A DNA stretch of 64,000 nt from an uncultured Nitrosomonadales bacterium (GCA_903858965.1 CAIOKY010000149.1:17282-81281), one strand, 5' to 3'. Shown: positions 30,969 to 41,281, counted from the stretch's first letter. A program made the numbers and translations. The notes: generated by a model not told the origin, from the sequence alone.

Positions 30969-33551
30969 ATGGATCGTCCCGATGCCCTGTTCTGGAATCT
31001 GCCCATTGAGTCCCTGCAATCACAATTGGAGGCGACCCCGGCCGGGCTGAGCCAGAAGGAGGCGCGTGCGCGCAGCATTCGGTTCGGCCCCAACACACTG
31101 CGCGACCACGGCGAGCGGCCACTGTTCCTCCAGTATCTGGGCCACTTCAAGAATCCGCTGGTAATGGTTCTGCTGGCGGCCAGCGCCGTGTCTGCGCTGA
31201 CCGGCGAGATCACCGGATTCATGATCATCTGGGCCATCGTGCTGATGAGCGTGACGCTGGATTTCTTTCAGGAATACCGCGCCGGCCGCGCTGCGGAACA
31301 GTTGAAAAAAAAGGTGGCGGTACGCGCCACGGTGTTGCGCGATGGGCATGCGCAAGAAATTCCAATCGCACAACTGGTGCTGGGCGATGTCGTGCTGTTG
31401 TCTGCTGGCAGTCTGATCCCGGCCGATTGCCGGTTGCTTGAGGCCAAGGATTTCTTCATCAACCAGTCGTTGCTGACCGGCGAATCCTATCCGGTGGAAA
31501 AACATGCCGGTGAACTAACTGCCCCCGCAGCAGACCTGAGCCAGGCCGGGAATGCCGTATTCATGGGCACCTCGGTCATCAGTGGCATGGCCAAAGCGAT
31601 GGTGTGCCGCTCCGGAGCCGACACGGCGATGGGTGATATCGCAGACTCGCTGGCAGTCAAGCCACCGCCGACCGCTTTCGAGCTGGGCACACAAAGCTTC
31701 GGCATACTGATCATGCGCCTGACGTTCATGCTGGTGCTGTTTGTATTTTTGATCAATGCGTTTTTTCATCGTCCTTTCCTCGAATCCTTCCTGTTTGCGA
31801 TCGCGCTGGCGGTCGGTCTGACTCCGGAGCTGTTGCCCATGGTGGTCACGGTAACGCTGTCGCGCGGCGCGATGCGCATGGCGAAGAAACAGGTGATCGT
31901 GAAGCAACTTGCCGCGATCCATAATCTGGGCAGCATGGACGTGCTGTGCACCGACAAGACCGGCACACTGACAGAGGGGCGCATCAAGCTGGAACGTCAC
32001 TTGGACGCACAAGGTAACGACAGCACCCAAGTGCTGCAACTGGCCTACCTCAACAGTTATTTCGAGACCGGGTTGAAGAGCCCGCTGGATGACGCGATCC
32101 TCGAACACAAAGAGATAGCCACAAGCGGCTGGAGCAAGATCGACGAGGTGCCGTTCGATTTCGAACGGCGACGCGTTTCGGTGCTGGTCGATAATGGTTT
32201 GGCGGGACAAGTGTTGGCCGGGCAGGGGTTATCCGGCCTGGGCAATAAACGGCTGCTCGTGGTCAAAGGCTCACCCGAGGATATCCTCAGGCTGTCCACG
32301 CAATATGCCGTGGGCGAACTGGAAAGATTTCAACCGCTGGACGACAAGGCACTGGCATCGATCCAGGCGCTGCACGACAGCCTTGGCAAGGAAGGCTTCA
32401 AGGTACTTGGTATCGCCTGGCGGCCAGTGGCGCTGGATCATCCGCATGCCGTGGTCAACGACGAGACCGAACTGATCTTCGCCGGTTTCGCCGCGTTCCT
32501 CGACCCGCCCAAGGCGAGCGCGGCGCAGGCGCTCAAGGTGCTCGCGGCTGACGGAATAAGCGTCAAGATCGTCACCGGTGACAGCGAGCTGGTCACCCGC
32601 TATATCTGCGGCCAGCTGGATATGCCGGTCACCGGCGTGCTGAACGGCAGTGAACTGCAGCAGATGGACGATCCCACACTGGCGGTTCGCGTGAGGGAAG
32701 CCAACCTGTTCTGCCGCGTCACGCCCGCGCAGAAGAACCGCATCATCCTGTCGCTGAAAGCGCAGGGACACACGGTGGGTTATCTCGGCGACGGCATCAA
32801 CGATGCGCCTTCGCTACGTTCGGCGGATGTCGGCATCTCGGTAGACAGTGCCGTGGATGTGGCCAAGGCAGCAGCCGACATGATCATGCTGCGGGAAGAC
32901 CTGAACGTGCTGCACGCGGGCGTACAAGAAGGGCGGCGCACTTTCACCAACATCCTGAAATACATCATGATGGGAACGAGTTCGAATTTCGGCAACATGT
33001 TCAGCATGGCCGGTGCGACGCTGTTCCTGCCCTTCCTGCCGATGCTGCCGTCGCAGATATTGCTGAATAACCTGCTCTATGATGTCTCCGAATTGCCGAT
33101 CCCGATGGATAACGTGGACAGCGAATACCTGACTCATCCGCGGCACTGGAACACGACCTTCATCCGTAACTACATGTGGGTGGTCGGACCGGTCAGCTCG
33201 GTGTTCGACTTCCTGATGTTCTTCATCCTGCTGAAAGTTTTCGGCGCAGGCGAAGAGCTGTTCCACACCGGCTGGTTCATCGAGTCCATTGCCACCCAGG
33301 TGCTGGTGATCTTCGTCATCCGCACCCGCGGCAACCCATTCAGGAGCCGGCCGAATATCGCGCTGGCCATCACTTCACTGGCCGTGGTTCTGGTAGCCGC
33401 CGCATTGCCGTTCACGCCGTTTGCGGCGCAGCTCGGTTTCGTCGCTCCGCCACCGCTGTTCTTCATGATCCTGCCGGTGATGGTGATCTGCTATCTGGTG
33501 GCGGTGGAATTCGTGAAGCGATTGTTCTACCGGCATTTTCCGGTGCTCTAA
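30969..33551 (+). CDS. mgtA: Magnesium-translocating P-type ATPase
   Basis: DKTGTLTEGRIKLERHLD phosphorylation motif, GDGINDAPSLRSADVGISVDSAVDVAKAAADMIML. Confidence 0.93.
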   Translation: MDRPDALFWNLPIESLQSQLEATPAGLSQKEARARSIRFGPNTLRDHGERPLFLQYLGHFKNPLVMVLLAASAVSALTGEITGFMIIWAIVLMSVTLDFFQEYRAGRAAEQLKKKVAVRATVLRDGHAQEIPIAQLVLGDVVLLSAGSLIPADCRLLEAKDFFINQSLLTGESYPVEKHAGELTAPAADLSQAGNAVFMGTSVISGMAKAMVCRSGADTAMGDIADSLAVKPPPTAFELGTQSFGILIMRLTFMLVLFVFLINAFFHRPFLESFLFAIALAVGLTPELLPMVVTVTLSRGAMRMAKKQVIVKQLAAIHNLGSMDVLCTDKTGTLTEGRIKLERHLDAQGNDSTQVLQLAYLNSYFETGLKSPLDDAILEHKEIATSGWSKIDEVPFDFERRRVSVLVDNGLAGQVLAGQGLSGLGNKRLLVVKGSPEDILRLSTQYAVGELERFQPLDDKALASIQALHDSLGKEGFKVLGIAWRPVALDHPHAVVNDETELIFAGFAAFLDPPKASAAQALKVLAADGISVKIVTGDSELVTRYICGQLDMPVTGVLNGSELQQMDDPTLAVRVREANLFCRVTPAQKNRIILSLKAQGHTVGYLGDGINDAPSLRSADVGISVDSAVDVAKAAADMIMLREDLNVLHAGVQEGRRTFTNILKYIMMGTSSNFGNMFSMAGATLFLPFLPMLPSQILLNNLLYDVSELPIPMDNVDSEYLTHPRHWNTTFIRNYMWVVGPVSSVFDFLMFFILLKVFGAGEELFHTGWFIESIATQVLVIFVIRTRGNPFRSRPNIALAITSLAVVLVAAALPFTPFAAQLGFVAPPPLFFMILPVMVICYLVAVEFVKRLFYRHFPVL

Positions 33552-33567
33552 AACGCCAACTGAAAGA

Positions 33568-34527
33568 TCACTTTTTGTTGAGATCGGCGCAGGGATCAGC
33601 GCGTTCCATGCGCGGCGAGAACCAGATCACATCAAAGGGTACATCGCCCGAGGCGCTTTCTGTCTCGTAAGTTTCGGGCGCATTCCTCCCCGGAATGACC
33701 TCGACGAAACCGATTGAAAAGATATGTGCCAACGGGGCGCGCGCGGCAAGATACAGCGGCATGCCGACATCGCGGCGGGCGTGACTGCTGCCGACGATGG
33801 CGACGATGCCGCGCCCTATACCGGATATCGCGCTGTCGGCCATCAATGCATCGCGCAGCCGCTGGCCGCGAGCCAGCCCTTCACGCAAGGTATCCCTGAC
33901 CTGGCCGCAATGCGCTCCGCCCATGTGTCTGAGCATGTAGTTTTCCCGGCTCTCGCTCCACACTTCTTCAACTGCCATGCGCTTGAGGGCGTCCGCATCA
34001 TAGGCGGAAAAACCATTCCAGATGACCGGCTGCAATTGCTGGCTCGAAATGTTGGCGGCGATGACCGGCAGTTTGTTGTCGAGCGCAGTGACCAGAAACG
34101 GACGATAGAACTGCCAGTCGGTGAATTTGATCAGGCCGGTCACTGTCTTCAAAGTCTTATCATGATCGCTGCCTGCCAGTGCCGCGTCGAGAGCCGGTTG
34201 ACTGTCCGCATCGAGCTGCTCCATGACCAGCGCCGGTCGCGCTCCCGAATCGATGCGCGCTTTCAACAACTTTAGCTGAAGCTCATGATGCTGCGGATTG
34301 TCATGCGTCTCGCCGAGCAGCAGGACGTTGGCTTTTTCGATTCGGGCAAGCAGCGTAGCTTCGTCGATGAAACTGCGGCTGCGCATATCCCATATCTTGC
34401 CAACCAGCGGATGGTCGGCATAGAGCATGTTCCCGGCAGGTACTGTGTCCGCAAATACCAACGGGGTGCCGGCGAGCAACAACAAGGAAAAGAGAAAGTG
34501 CAGCCTGATACTCGCAATGATTTTCAT
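33568..34527 (-). CDS. ChaN-family exported protein
   Basis: NVLLLGETHDNPQHHELQLKLLKA; N-terminal signal sequence. Confidence 0.85.
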   Translation of the reverse strand: MKIIASIRLHFLFSLLLLAGTPLVFADTVPAGNMLYADHPLVGKIWDMRSRSFIDEATLLARIEKANVLLLGETHDNPQHHELQLKLLKARIDSGARPALVMEQLDADSQPALDAALAGSDHDKTLKTVTGLIKFTDWQFYRPFLVTALDNKLPVIAANISSQQLQPVIWNGFSAYDADALKRMAVEEVWSESRENYMLRHMGGAHCGQVRDTLREGLARGQRLRDALMADSAISGIGRGIVAIVGSSHARRDVGMPLYLAARAPLAHIFSIGFVEVIPGRNAPETYETESASGDVPFDVIWFSPRMERADPCADLNKK

Positions 34528-34592
34528 GCTTGAAGATGCTGCCTGGTCTGATTATGGTCTGGTGTCTGGTGCTGCGTGGCGCGCGATGATAC

Positions 34593-35003
34593 TTATTGTC
34601 CCAATTTGGCGGCGATCTGGCGTTCGGCGGCGGCCCAATGCTCATCCGAACGTCCCTGGAAACCATGCTGCTCGGCGATAAAATATGCCGCAGTCTCGAC
34701 CATGCGATAGCGTTCTTCAGGGGTTGGCCTGGTTACTGTTTTATCGGGCGTGGCCGGCTTGACCCGGATGGCCGGAGTTTTCTTTTCCGGAATTTTCTTT
34801 TCGGGAGGTTTCTTCACTGCGGGCGCTTTGGCTTTTTTCGGTTCCGCTATCGCTGCCTTCTTTGCTGCCGGTTTCTTGACTAGCGATTTTTTCGCAGCCG
34901 TCTGTAATGTAGTGGTAGCAGCCTTGGGCTTTCCGGCAGCCGCACTGCCGGATTTTGCTGTCGTCACTTTTTTTGCCGCCGGTTTTGCTTTGTGTTCAGC
35001 CAT
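34593..35003 (-). CDS. DUF2934 domain protein with Lys/Ala/Pro-rich histone H1-like N-terminal region
   Basis: C-terminal YRMVETAAYFIAEQHGFQGRSDEHWAAAERQI; N-terminal KPAAKK/KKPxxKK repeats; start at MAEHKAKP. Confidence 0.8.
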   Translation of the reverse strand: MAEHKAKPAAKKVTTAKSGSAAAGKPKAATTTLQTAAKKSLVKKPAAKKAAIAEPKKAKAPAVKKPPEKKIPEKKTPAIRVKPATPDKTVTRPTPEERYRMVETAAYFIAEQHGFQGRSDEHWAAAERQIAAKLGQ

Positions 35004-35217
35004 GTCTATCACCTCGCTGATTCCAGGATTGCGCCGGATTGACCTGTGCCGCGCAAGGTTGCGCTGATCCGCACTCATCCGGCGATTGTTAAACACCTGC
35101 CCTGTTCGGCATAATAGGCACACTGCCTATACCGGTCAACCGGTTAGGGTTAATATCCCAACCACAGCGGATTATTCTGCTGAAACCTTGTGACATCGTG
35201 ATGACGGGATCGGCCTG

Positions 35218-35715
35218 ATGACTACGCTGGAAATCTGGGAACTGCTGAGTTACGTGGTGACGGTGGTCGGCCTGCCGCTGGCGATCTCCGTGTTCGTCTT
35301 CGAACAACGCAAAGAACGCAACAACGAGGAAGAGGAAGTCTATCAGCTGCTCTCCGACAACTATCAGGAGTTCCTCAAGGTTGCGCTGGTAAATCCCGAT
35401 CTGCGCTTGTTCGCCACAGAAGAAACGCCGGCGCTCTCGCAAGAACAACGCGAGCGCATGTTCATCATCTTCAGCATGCTGATCTCATTGTTCGAACGCG
35501 CCTACCTGCTGCTCTACGAAGACAACCTGAAAGAAAAGCCGTTGCGGCGCTGGCGTTCGTGGGAAGATTACATGGGCGAATGGTGCAACCGCGCCGATTT
35601 CCGCGCCGCGCTGCCCGCCTTGCTGCGCGGGGAAGATCCCGAGTTCGCGGATTACATTCAAAGGCTCGCGGCCAGCACCACGGTTGCGCAGGATTCAAGA
35701 GAGAAGACATGCTGA
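35218..35715 (+). CDS. Hypothetical protein with N-terminal membrane segment
   Basis: LLSYVVTVVGLPLAISVFVFEQRKER; stop overlaps ParA start (ATGCTGA). Confidence 0.75.
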   Translation: MTTLEIWELLSYVVTVVGLPLAISVFVFEQRKERNNEEEEVYQLLSDNYQEFLKVALVNPDLRLFATEETPALSQEQRERMFIIFSMLISLFERAYLLLYEDNLKEKPLRRWRSWEDYMGEWCNRADFRAALPALLRGEDPEFADYIQRLAASTTVAQDSREKTC

Positions 35716-36491
35716 CAATACTGGTCATCAATTCAAAAGGGGGTTCGGGCAAGACCACCCTGACCACCAATCTTGCCAGTTACTATGCCAGCAGAAAAAT
35801 CCGGACGGCGATCATGGACTACGACCCGCAGGGTTCGAGCATACAATGGCTGCGGGTACGGCCCGATAACGCGGAGAAGATACACGGCGCCAACGCCGCA
35901 CCGCCCAAGGGCGCCAGCACGCTGCGCAGTCTGCATTCATGGGTTCCGACAGACACCGAAGTCCTGATCCTGGATGCGCCTGCCGGAGCGAAGGGTCTGT
36001 TGCTGCAAGACCTGGTGCGCAAGTCCAACTACATCGTGATCCCGGTCTCACCCTCCGCCATCGATATCCATGCCACCGCCGATTTCATCAAGGAGCTGTT
36101 CCTGTTCGGCGGCGCGCGTACTTCCAAGGCAAAGATCGCCGTGGTTGCCAACCGCGTGCGCAACCCGTCCTCGACAATTTACGGGGCGCTCGAGCGTTTC
36201 CTCAATTCGCTGAAGCTGCCATTCCTCACCAACATCCGCGATTCGGAAAATTATCTGCACGCCGTCGAGCAAGGCCTGGGCGTGTTCGAGATGGACGAAA
36301 CCGCGACTGCCGCTGAAAGACGGGAGCTGATGCCGATCCTGAAATGGCTGGAAGGCCAATTCCCGAGCCGGTTCGGGTCGCGTATCGAGAATAAAACATC
36401 GGCCATCGAGGGATCGAGAAAGTTCGCGGCATTTCGCACACAGAACATCACCATCCTCAGCGCCACCGGAAGATTCAAAAGTTATCCGTGA
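35709..36491 (+). CDS. ParA/MinD-family ATPase (copy 1)
   Basis: INSKGGSGKTTLTTNLASYYASRK deviant Walker A, MDYDPQGSS, LILDAPAG. Confidence 0.9.
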   Translation: MLTILVINSKGGSGKTTLTTNLASYYASRKIRTAIMDYDPQGSSIQWLRVRPDNAEKIHGANAAPPKGASTLRSLHSWVPTDTEVLILDAPAGAKGLLLQDLVRKSNYIVIPVSPSAIDIHATADFIKELFLFGGARTSKAKIAVVANRVRNPSSTIYGALERFLNSLKLPFLTNIRDSENYLHAVEQGLGVFEMDETATAAERRELMPILKWLEGQFPSRFGSRIENKTSAIEGSRKFAAFRTQNITILSATGRFKSYP

Positions 36492-36622
36492 CACGGTTGC
36501 GCCCGGAACATAATGCGCATTACATTATTTGATAATAATGGTTTGAATATCCTGATAAATCTTATATATTACTGGATATGCCGGATTGAACGCTTGCTGG
36601 ACGACATCACAAAGGGGAGCCC

Positions 36623-37390
36623 ATGCTGACGATACTGATCATCAATTCCAAAGGTGGATCGGGAAAGACCACCTTGAGCACCACTCTCGCCAGTTATTAC
36701 GCCAGCAAAAAATTCCGAACCACGATCATGGACTACGACCCGCAAGGGTCTTGCCTGCAGTGGCTGCGGGTACGTCCCGGCCACATGGGCAATATCCACG
36801 CCGCCAATGCCGCACCGCCAAAGGGTGCCAGCAACCTGCACAATTTACAGAAATGGGTTCCGGTCGGCACCGAGGTGCTGGTCATCGATGCACCTTCCGG
36901 AGTAAAAGGATTGTTGCTGCAGGAGATGGTACGCAAGGCCAACTTCATCGTGGTGCCGGTCGTTCCATCACCGATCGATATTCACGCCACCGCCGACTTC
37001 ATCAAGGAGATGTTCACGATAGGTGGCGCTGCCATCGGCAAGACCAAGGTCGCCATGGTTGCCAATCGGATGCGCCGGTCTTCTCCCGCACGCGAACCAC
37101 TGGAACGCTTCCTCTCTTCTCTGCGACTGCCATTCCTGACCAGCATCAGCGATTCCGACAATTACCTGCGCGCTGTTGAAAAAGGTCTGGGCATATTCGA
37201 AATGGGCGAAGTACAAACTGCCATGGAAAGACAGGAACTGCTGCCTATCCTGAAATGGCTGGACGGACAGGTTCAGGTTGCCGAAATCGAAAGTAATGTC
37301 GTCAACATAGATGACTCCAGAAAGCTTGCCGCCAATCGCTCGGTCGGCAAGGCATGGCACTCTCCCATTACCCGTAACGCGCTCAGATAA
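36623..37390 (+). CDS. ParA/MinD-family ATPase (copy 2, tandem paralogue)
   Basis: INSKGGSGKTTLSTTLASYYASKK, MDYDPQGSC, collinear with copy 1; AAGGGGAGC RBS. Confidence 0.9.
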   Translation: MLTILIINSKGGSGKTTLSTTLASYYASKKFRTTIMDYDPQGSCLQWLRVRPGHMGNIHAANAAPPKGASNLHNLQKWVPVGTEVLVIDAPSGVKGLLLQEMVRKANFIVVPVVPSPIDIHATADFIKEMFTIGGAAIGKTKVAMVANRMRRSSPAREPLERFLSSLRLPFLTSISDSDNYLRAVEKGLGIFEMGEVQTAMERQELLPILKWLDGQVQVAEIESNVVNIDDSRKLAANRSVGKAWHSPITRNALR

Positions 37391-37488
37391 GTTTCCGGCC
37401 CAGCCGTCGCGCGACAGATACGCTGCTTTTTTATCGGCACACCTTCCGACAAATACTTTCTACGAGCGAACAGAAAGGGAGGCTCGCG

Positions 37489-38265
37489 ATGTCCAAAACT
37501 TCTGCCAAAAAACGCGGTTACGGCTGGCAGCCGGATGTGCCGGATCAACGCGACCATCTCTACGCCGCGCCGGTAGTCCATCTCGCGAAGCTGCCCACCA
37601 AGGCTGATCTGCGCCCGCACTGCCCGCCGGTTTACGACCAGGGCCAACTCGGCAGTTGCACAGCGAATGCCATCGGTGCAGCCATCCAGTTCGAACGGCG
37701 CAAACAAAAACTCAAACCTGATTTCGCCCCGTCGCGCCTGTTCATCTACTACAACGAGCGCGTCATGGAACACAGCGTTAAATCCGATGCGGGCGCACAG
37801 ATTCGCGATGGCATCAAGAGTGTCGCCAAGCAAGGCGATTGCACGGAAAAAGAATGGCCGTACAACATCGCCAGGTTCACCGACAAACCCACACCCTCAT
37901 GCTACAAGGATGCAGTTAAATACAAGACCGTGAGCTACCAGCGCGTGCCGCAAGTACTCAACCAGATGAAAGGTTGTCTCGCCTCCGGCTATCCCTTCGT
38001 GTTCGGTTTCTCGGTCTACACCGAATTTGAAAACGACATCGTCGCGAAAACCGGCGTGCTCAATATGCCCGGCGCAAAAGAAAAACTGTTGGGCGGCCAC
38101 GCAGTGCTGGCCGTCGGCTACGACGACAAGACGCAACGCTTCATCGTGCGCAATTCATGGGGCAACAAGTGGGGGATCAAGGGTTACTTCACGATGCCCT
38201 ATTCCTATCTTACCGATTCAAACCTGGCCGACGACCTGTGGACGATACGGCTGGAGTCGGCTTGA
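37489..38265 (+). CDS. C1 (papain-like) family cysteine protease, no signal peptide
   Basis: YDQGQLGSCTANAIGAAIQFE, GGHAVLAVGYDD, FIVRNSWGNKWGIKGYFTMPY. Confidence 0.92.
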   Translation: MSKTSAKKRGYGWQPDVPDQRDHLYAAPVVHLAKLPTKADLRPHCPPVYDQGQLGSCTANAIGAAIQFERRKQKLKPDFAPSRLFIYYNERVMEHSVKSDAGAQIRDGIKSVAKQGDCTEKEWPYNIARFTDKPTPSCYKDAVKYKTVSYQRVPQVLNQMKGCLASGYPFVFGFSVYTEFENDIVAKTGVLNMPGAKEKLLGGHAVLAVGYDDKTQRFIVRNSWGNKWGIKGYFTMPYSYLTDSNLADDLWTIRLESA

Positions 38266-38304
38266 AATTCGGCATCCCGGCCTTGAACTGTTCAAGGAGA
38301 TAAC

Positions 38305-39453
38305 ATGGCCACCTATACGCTTTACTACGCGACCAACCGCAATCATATCGGCGCAGACCGCTGGCATCCGGATTCATACGTCACCAAGTTCAGCGACGAT
38401 GGCATGGAGAATCTGCGCTTCGGCATTGTGACCGTGACGGCCGATGATTTCCAGGTTGGAAAATATTTAAGCTCGGACATGCAGGATTGCGGCAAAGGCA
38501 ACGGAGAAGATCTCGGCGGCTATCTGGCCGTTTGCGCCAAGACAGCACAGATCGATGCCTACCAGGAAAGCATCAACAAGGACATCGCTGATGTCGCGCA
38601 ACCGCAGGCCAAGTTGGGTTCGCAAGCGATGTTCGCCGATGTGCAATCCGATATGGAGAACAGCAGCGACGTGCTGCTCTATATACACGGCTTCAATGTA
38701 TCGTGGTTCGACGCGGTGGGATCGGCATTGGCGTTGCAACTGATGTTGCGCAACGCACCGACCAAAGACCCGAAGCAAAACGTGCTGGTCATCTTGTTCA
38801 CCTGGCCTTCGGACGGCATGGCGCTGCCCTGGGTGTCATACAAATCAGACCGTTCCGAGGCAACCGGTTCCGGTGCGGCGGTCGGGCGCGCATTCTTGAA
38901 GGCACGCGATTTTCTTGCCGACCTGCATGACCGCGCAAAACAGGGCGGGGAAACATTGTGCGGTCAGGACATCCACCTGCTCTGCCATTCGATGGGCAAC
39001 TTTTTGTTGCAGAGCGCGCTCGCTCGTACCTTCGACCACACTCCGGGCAACTGCCTGCCGCGCATATTCGAGCACGTATTCCTGTGCGCGCCCGATGTCG
39101 ACGACACCGCACTGGAACCCAACCAGCCGCTGGCACAAGTGGACCAGATCGCGCGCAACGTCACGATCTATTACAACCGCGACGACAAGGCGATGGTGAT
39201 ATCAGACTACACCAAGGGCAACCCGGAACGGCTGGGCGGAACCGGCGCGGCACATCCCGCGCTGCTGCACAATAAAGTCCATCAGGTTGATTGCACGCAG
39301 GTCGTGCATGGCCTCGTCGAACACAGCTACTATCTCGCCGGAAACATCAACGCCGATATACGCGCGAGCATCGATGGCTGGGAGCAGGATGACCCGCGAC
39401 GCAAGCGGACGCGCAGCAGTACGTTGAGTAATGTTTGGGCGATGAAATCATAA
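38305..39453 (+). CDS. Alpha/beta hydrolase, DUF900-like
   Basis: YYATNRN start, VLLYIHGFNVSWFDAVGSALAL, IHLLCHSMGNFLLQSAL nucleophile elbow. Confidence 0.85.
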   Translation: MATYTLYYATNRNHIGADRWHPDSYVTKFSDDGMENLRFGIVTVTADDFQVGKYLSSDMQDCGKGNGEDLGGYLAVCAKTAQIDAYQESINKDIADVAQPQAKLGSQAMFADVQSDMENSSDVLLYIHGFNVSWFDAVGSALALQLMLRNAPTKDPKQNVLVILFTWPSDGMALPWVSYKSDRSEATGSGAAVGRAFLKARDFLADLHDRAKQGGETLCGQDIHLLCHSMGNFLLQSALARTFDHTPGNCLPRIFEHVFLCAPDVDDTALEPNQPLAQVDQIARNVTIYYNRDDKAMVISDYTKGNPERLGGTGAAHPALLHNKVHQVDCTQVVHGLVEHSYYLAGNINADIRASIDGWEQDDPRRKRTRSSTLSNVWAMKS

Positions 39454-39587
39454 TTGCAGTATAGAATAACCAGATAAATTGCGATGTAATGACCGCTTTG
39501 TGCCAAATGCGGATATTCGCGATTACAATTCCATTCGATTCTCGGCACAATACGCAAGTGATTTTTTACACTATGGCTAGGTAGTCC

Positions 39588-39833
39588 ATGCACTTTATAG
39601 TGGGTCTGCTGGGTACTTTTGACACATTCATCCAATGGGGTTTTGGATGGCGCTATCTCCTATCGCCAAGTTTTCGACGTTCAGTACATAACCGCTGGCA
39701 TTACAAAAGTAGAGCACCAATTGTTGCCGAAGCGATCTTTGCTCTGGTTTGTTTTGTTGCAGTAAATACCATTATTGCATTGATATTGTGGCGAGTATTA
39801 GTTGGGCCTATTCCCTCGGTTCATGAATGGTAA
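39588..39833 (+). CDS. Small hypothetical membrane protein
   Basis: 81-aa ORF with C-terminal hydrophobic helix in AT-richer region. Confidence 0.4.
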   Translation: MHFIVGLLGTFDTFIQWGFGWRYLLSPSFRRSVHNRWHYKSRAPIVAEAIFALVCFVAVNTIIALILWRVLVGPIPSVHEW

Positions 39834-40052
39834 TAATGATTTGGGACAGATAGATAAGTAACAATAACTAGATGCATGGGTAACTATCCTCTTTGAACGG
39901 CCGCCTTCTGGCATCGAGTTTGATATTATGAAGTTCCGTTGCGTGCCAATAGGAGTCGTTCGACGAGTAAACGCAGAATGCTAACTATCGGCCAACTTCG
40001 GACGTTCGAGCGTGTCCTCCAATTGTATGAATTGCACCACTCAAAGGTCTAA

Positions 40053-41165
40053 ATGAAACGACTTACTTGGATTGTTGTTGTGTTACTTGCCATGCCATTA
40101 TCGGCAACGGCAGGATTGTTTGGCTTGGGGAGCAGTAAGAGTGATGTGGCCACAAAGGTGGCGACATTGGATGAGGATGGTCTGATATTAGGACTAGACT
40201 TCAGCCCGGATGGCAAGCATCTCGCAGCGACCCCTTTCGACTCCGCAACAGTTCATATATGGAATTGGCAAGACAATCGTTTGGAACGAACTTTGGAAAG
40301 AGCGCAAGGATCGAACATAACGGTGACTGAACCTGTTCGATACAGCCCGGATGGGAAATTGCTTGCGGTCTGTCACACCCGCGCCGCTGGTTTCTTGGTA
40401 ATCCGTGTATGGGGCACTGACACTTGGAATGTCATACATGACATTGCTGAACCAACTGGAGGCGGAGGGTGTGATGCAATCGGATTTACATCAGACGGAA
40501 AGTCATTGATCAGAGTATTAGCCAGAATGCCAGGATTCTCAGGAAGCAGTTTAATTGCATATGACACCTCTACGTGGCAGCCCTCGTGGGGAATTAATAC
40601 ACAACCCTTTCTTCCTTCAACCTTAGCAATCAGTTCCGATAACAAATTTATTGCAATCGGCGGCCAGTCTTTCAACGGGGGTAATGGTTCACCAGTAACT
40701 ATACAAGGGGAAATAACCATAGTGGATATGGCACAGCGTGAGATTATCAGAACTATAGAGATCAAGAATGGACAGCGTGGCGCGCTCGCTTGGAGTGCAG
40801 ATGGCATCCATCTTGCCTATGGAGGTGAGGAAGGCATTGAAATATTTGATGTACGTTCTGGAGCGCGTGTGGTTGAAGAGAAAACCGATGAAACGATAAC
40901 GCATGTTCATATCCGATATACACCGGATGGCAAATATTTCATCGAGAGCGGCTTTGGCGAACATGGAACAAAAGTCCGAATCTGGGATGGGCAGCATCAA
41001 GAATTATTGCAAGAAATAAAGGCCATACCTGGCTGTATTGCGATATCGAAAGATGGACGCTATATGGCAATGGGTGGTAGTGCACCGGGCATTACCAACA
41101 TAAATCCTCTTCTCGGTTTGATGCTTCCATCCAGAGGAAAAATTGTTGTTTATGAGCTGAAGTGA
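40053..41165 (+). CDS. Exported WD40-like beta-propeller protein
   Basis: Signal peptide; repeated DFSPDGKHLA..VHIWNW, RYSPDGKLLAV, RYTPDGKYF..VRIWDG units. Confidence 0.8.
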   Translation: MKRLTWIVVVLLAMPLSATAGLFGLGSSKSDVATKVATLDEDGLILGLDFSPDGKHLAATPFDSATVHIWNWQDNRLERTLERAQGSNITVTEPVRYSPDGKLLAVCHTRAAGFLVIRVWGTDTWNVIHDIAEPTGGGGCDAIGFTSDGKSLIRVLARMPGFSGSSLIAYDTSTWQPSWGINTQPFLPSTLAISSDNKFIAIGGQSFNGGNGSPVTIQGEITIVDMAQREIIRTIEIKNGQRGALAWSADGIHLAYGGEEGIEIFDVRSGARVVEEKTDETITHVHIRYTPDGKYFIESGFGEHGTKVRIWDGQHQELLQEIKAIPGCIAISKDGRYMAMGGSAPGITNINPLLGLMLPSRGKIVVYELK

Positions 41166-41281
41166 ATTTCGTCTGCTTTGGGTTAGTACGAGACGGTTGG
41201 CCAACCTAGCAGGCATGTCCGTTGTGTGTCGGAAGCAGACACATCATGGATGCAACCTTCCGTCGCATCACAACCCGTGAT

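Noticed and set aside
36490-36622. Possible parS/iteron-like sites between the two ParA genes
   Set aside because: AT-rich but no convincing repeated 14-16 bp palindrome; more likely a promoter.
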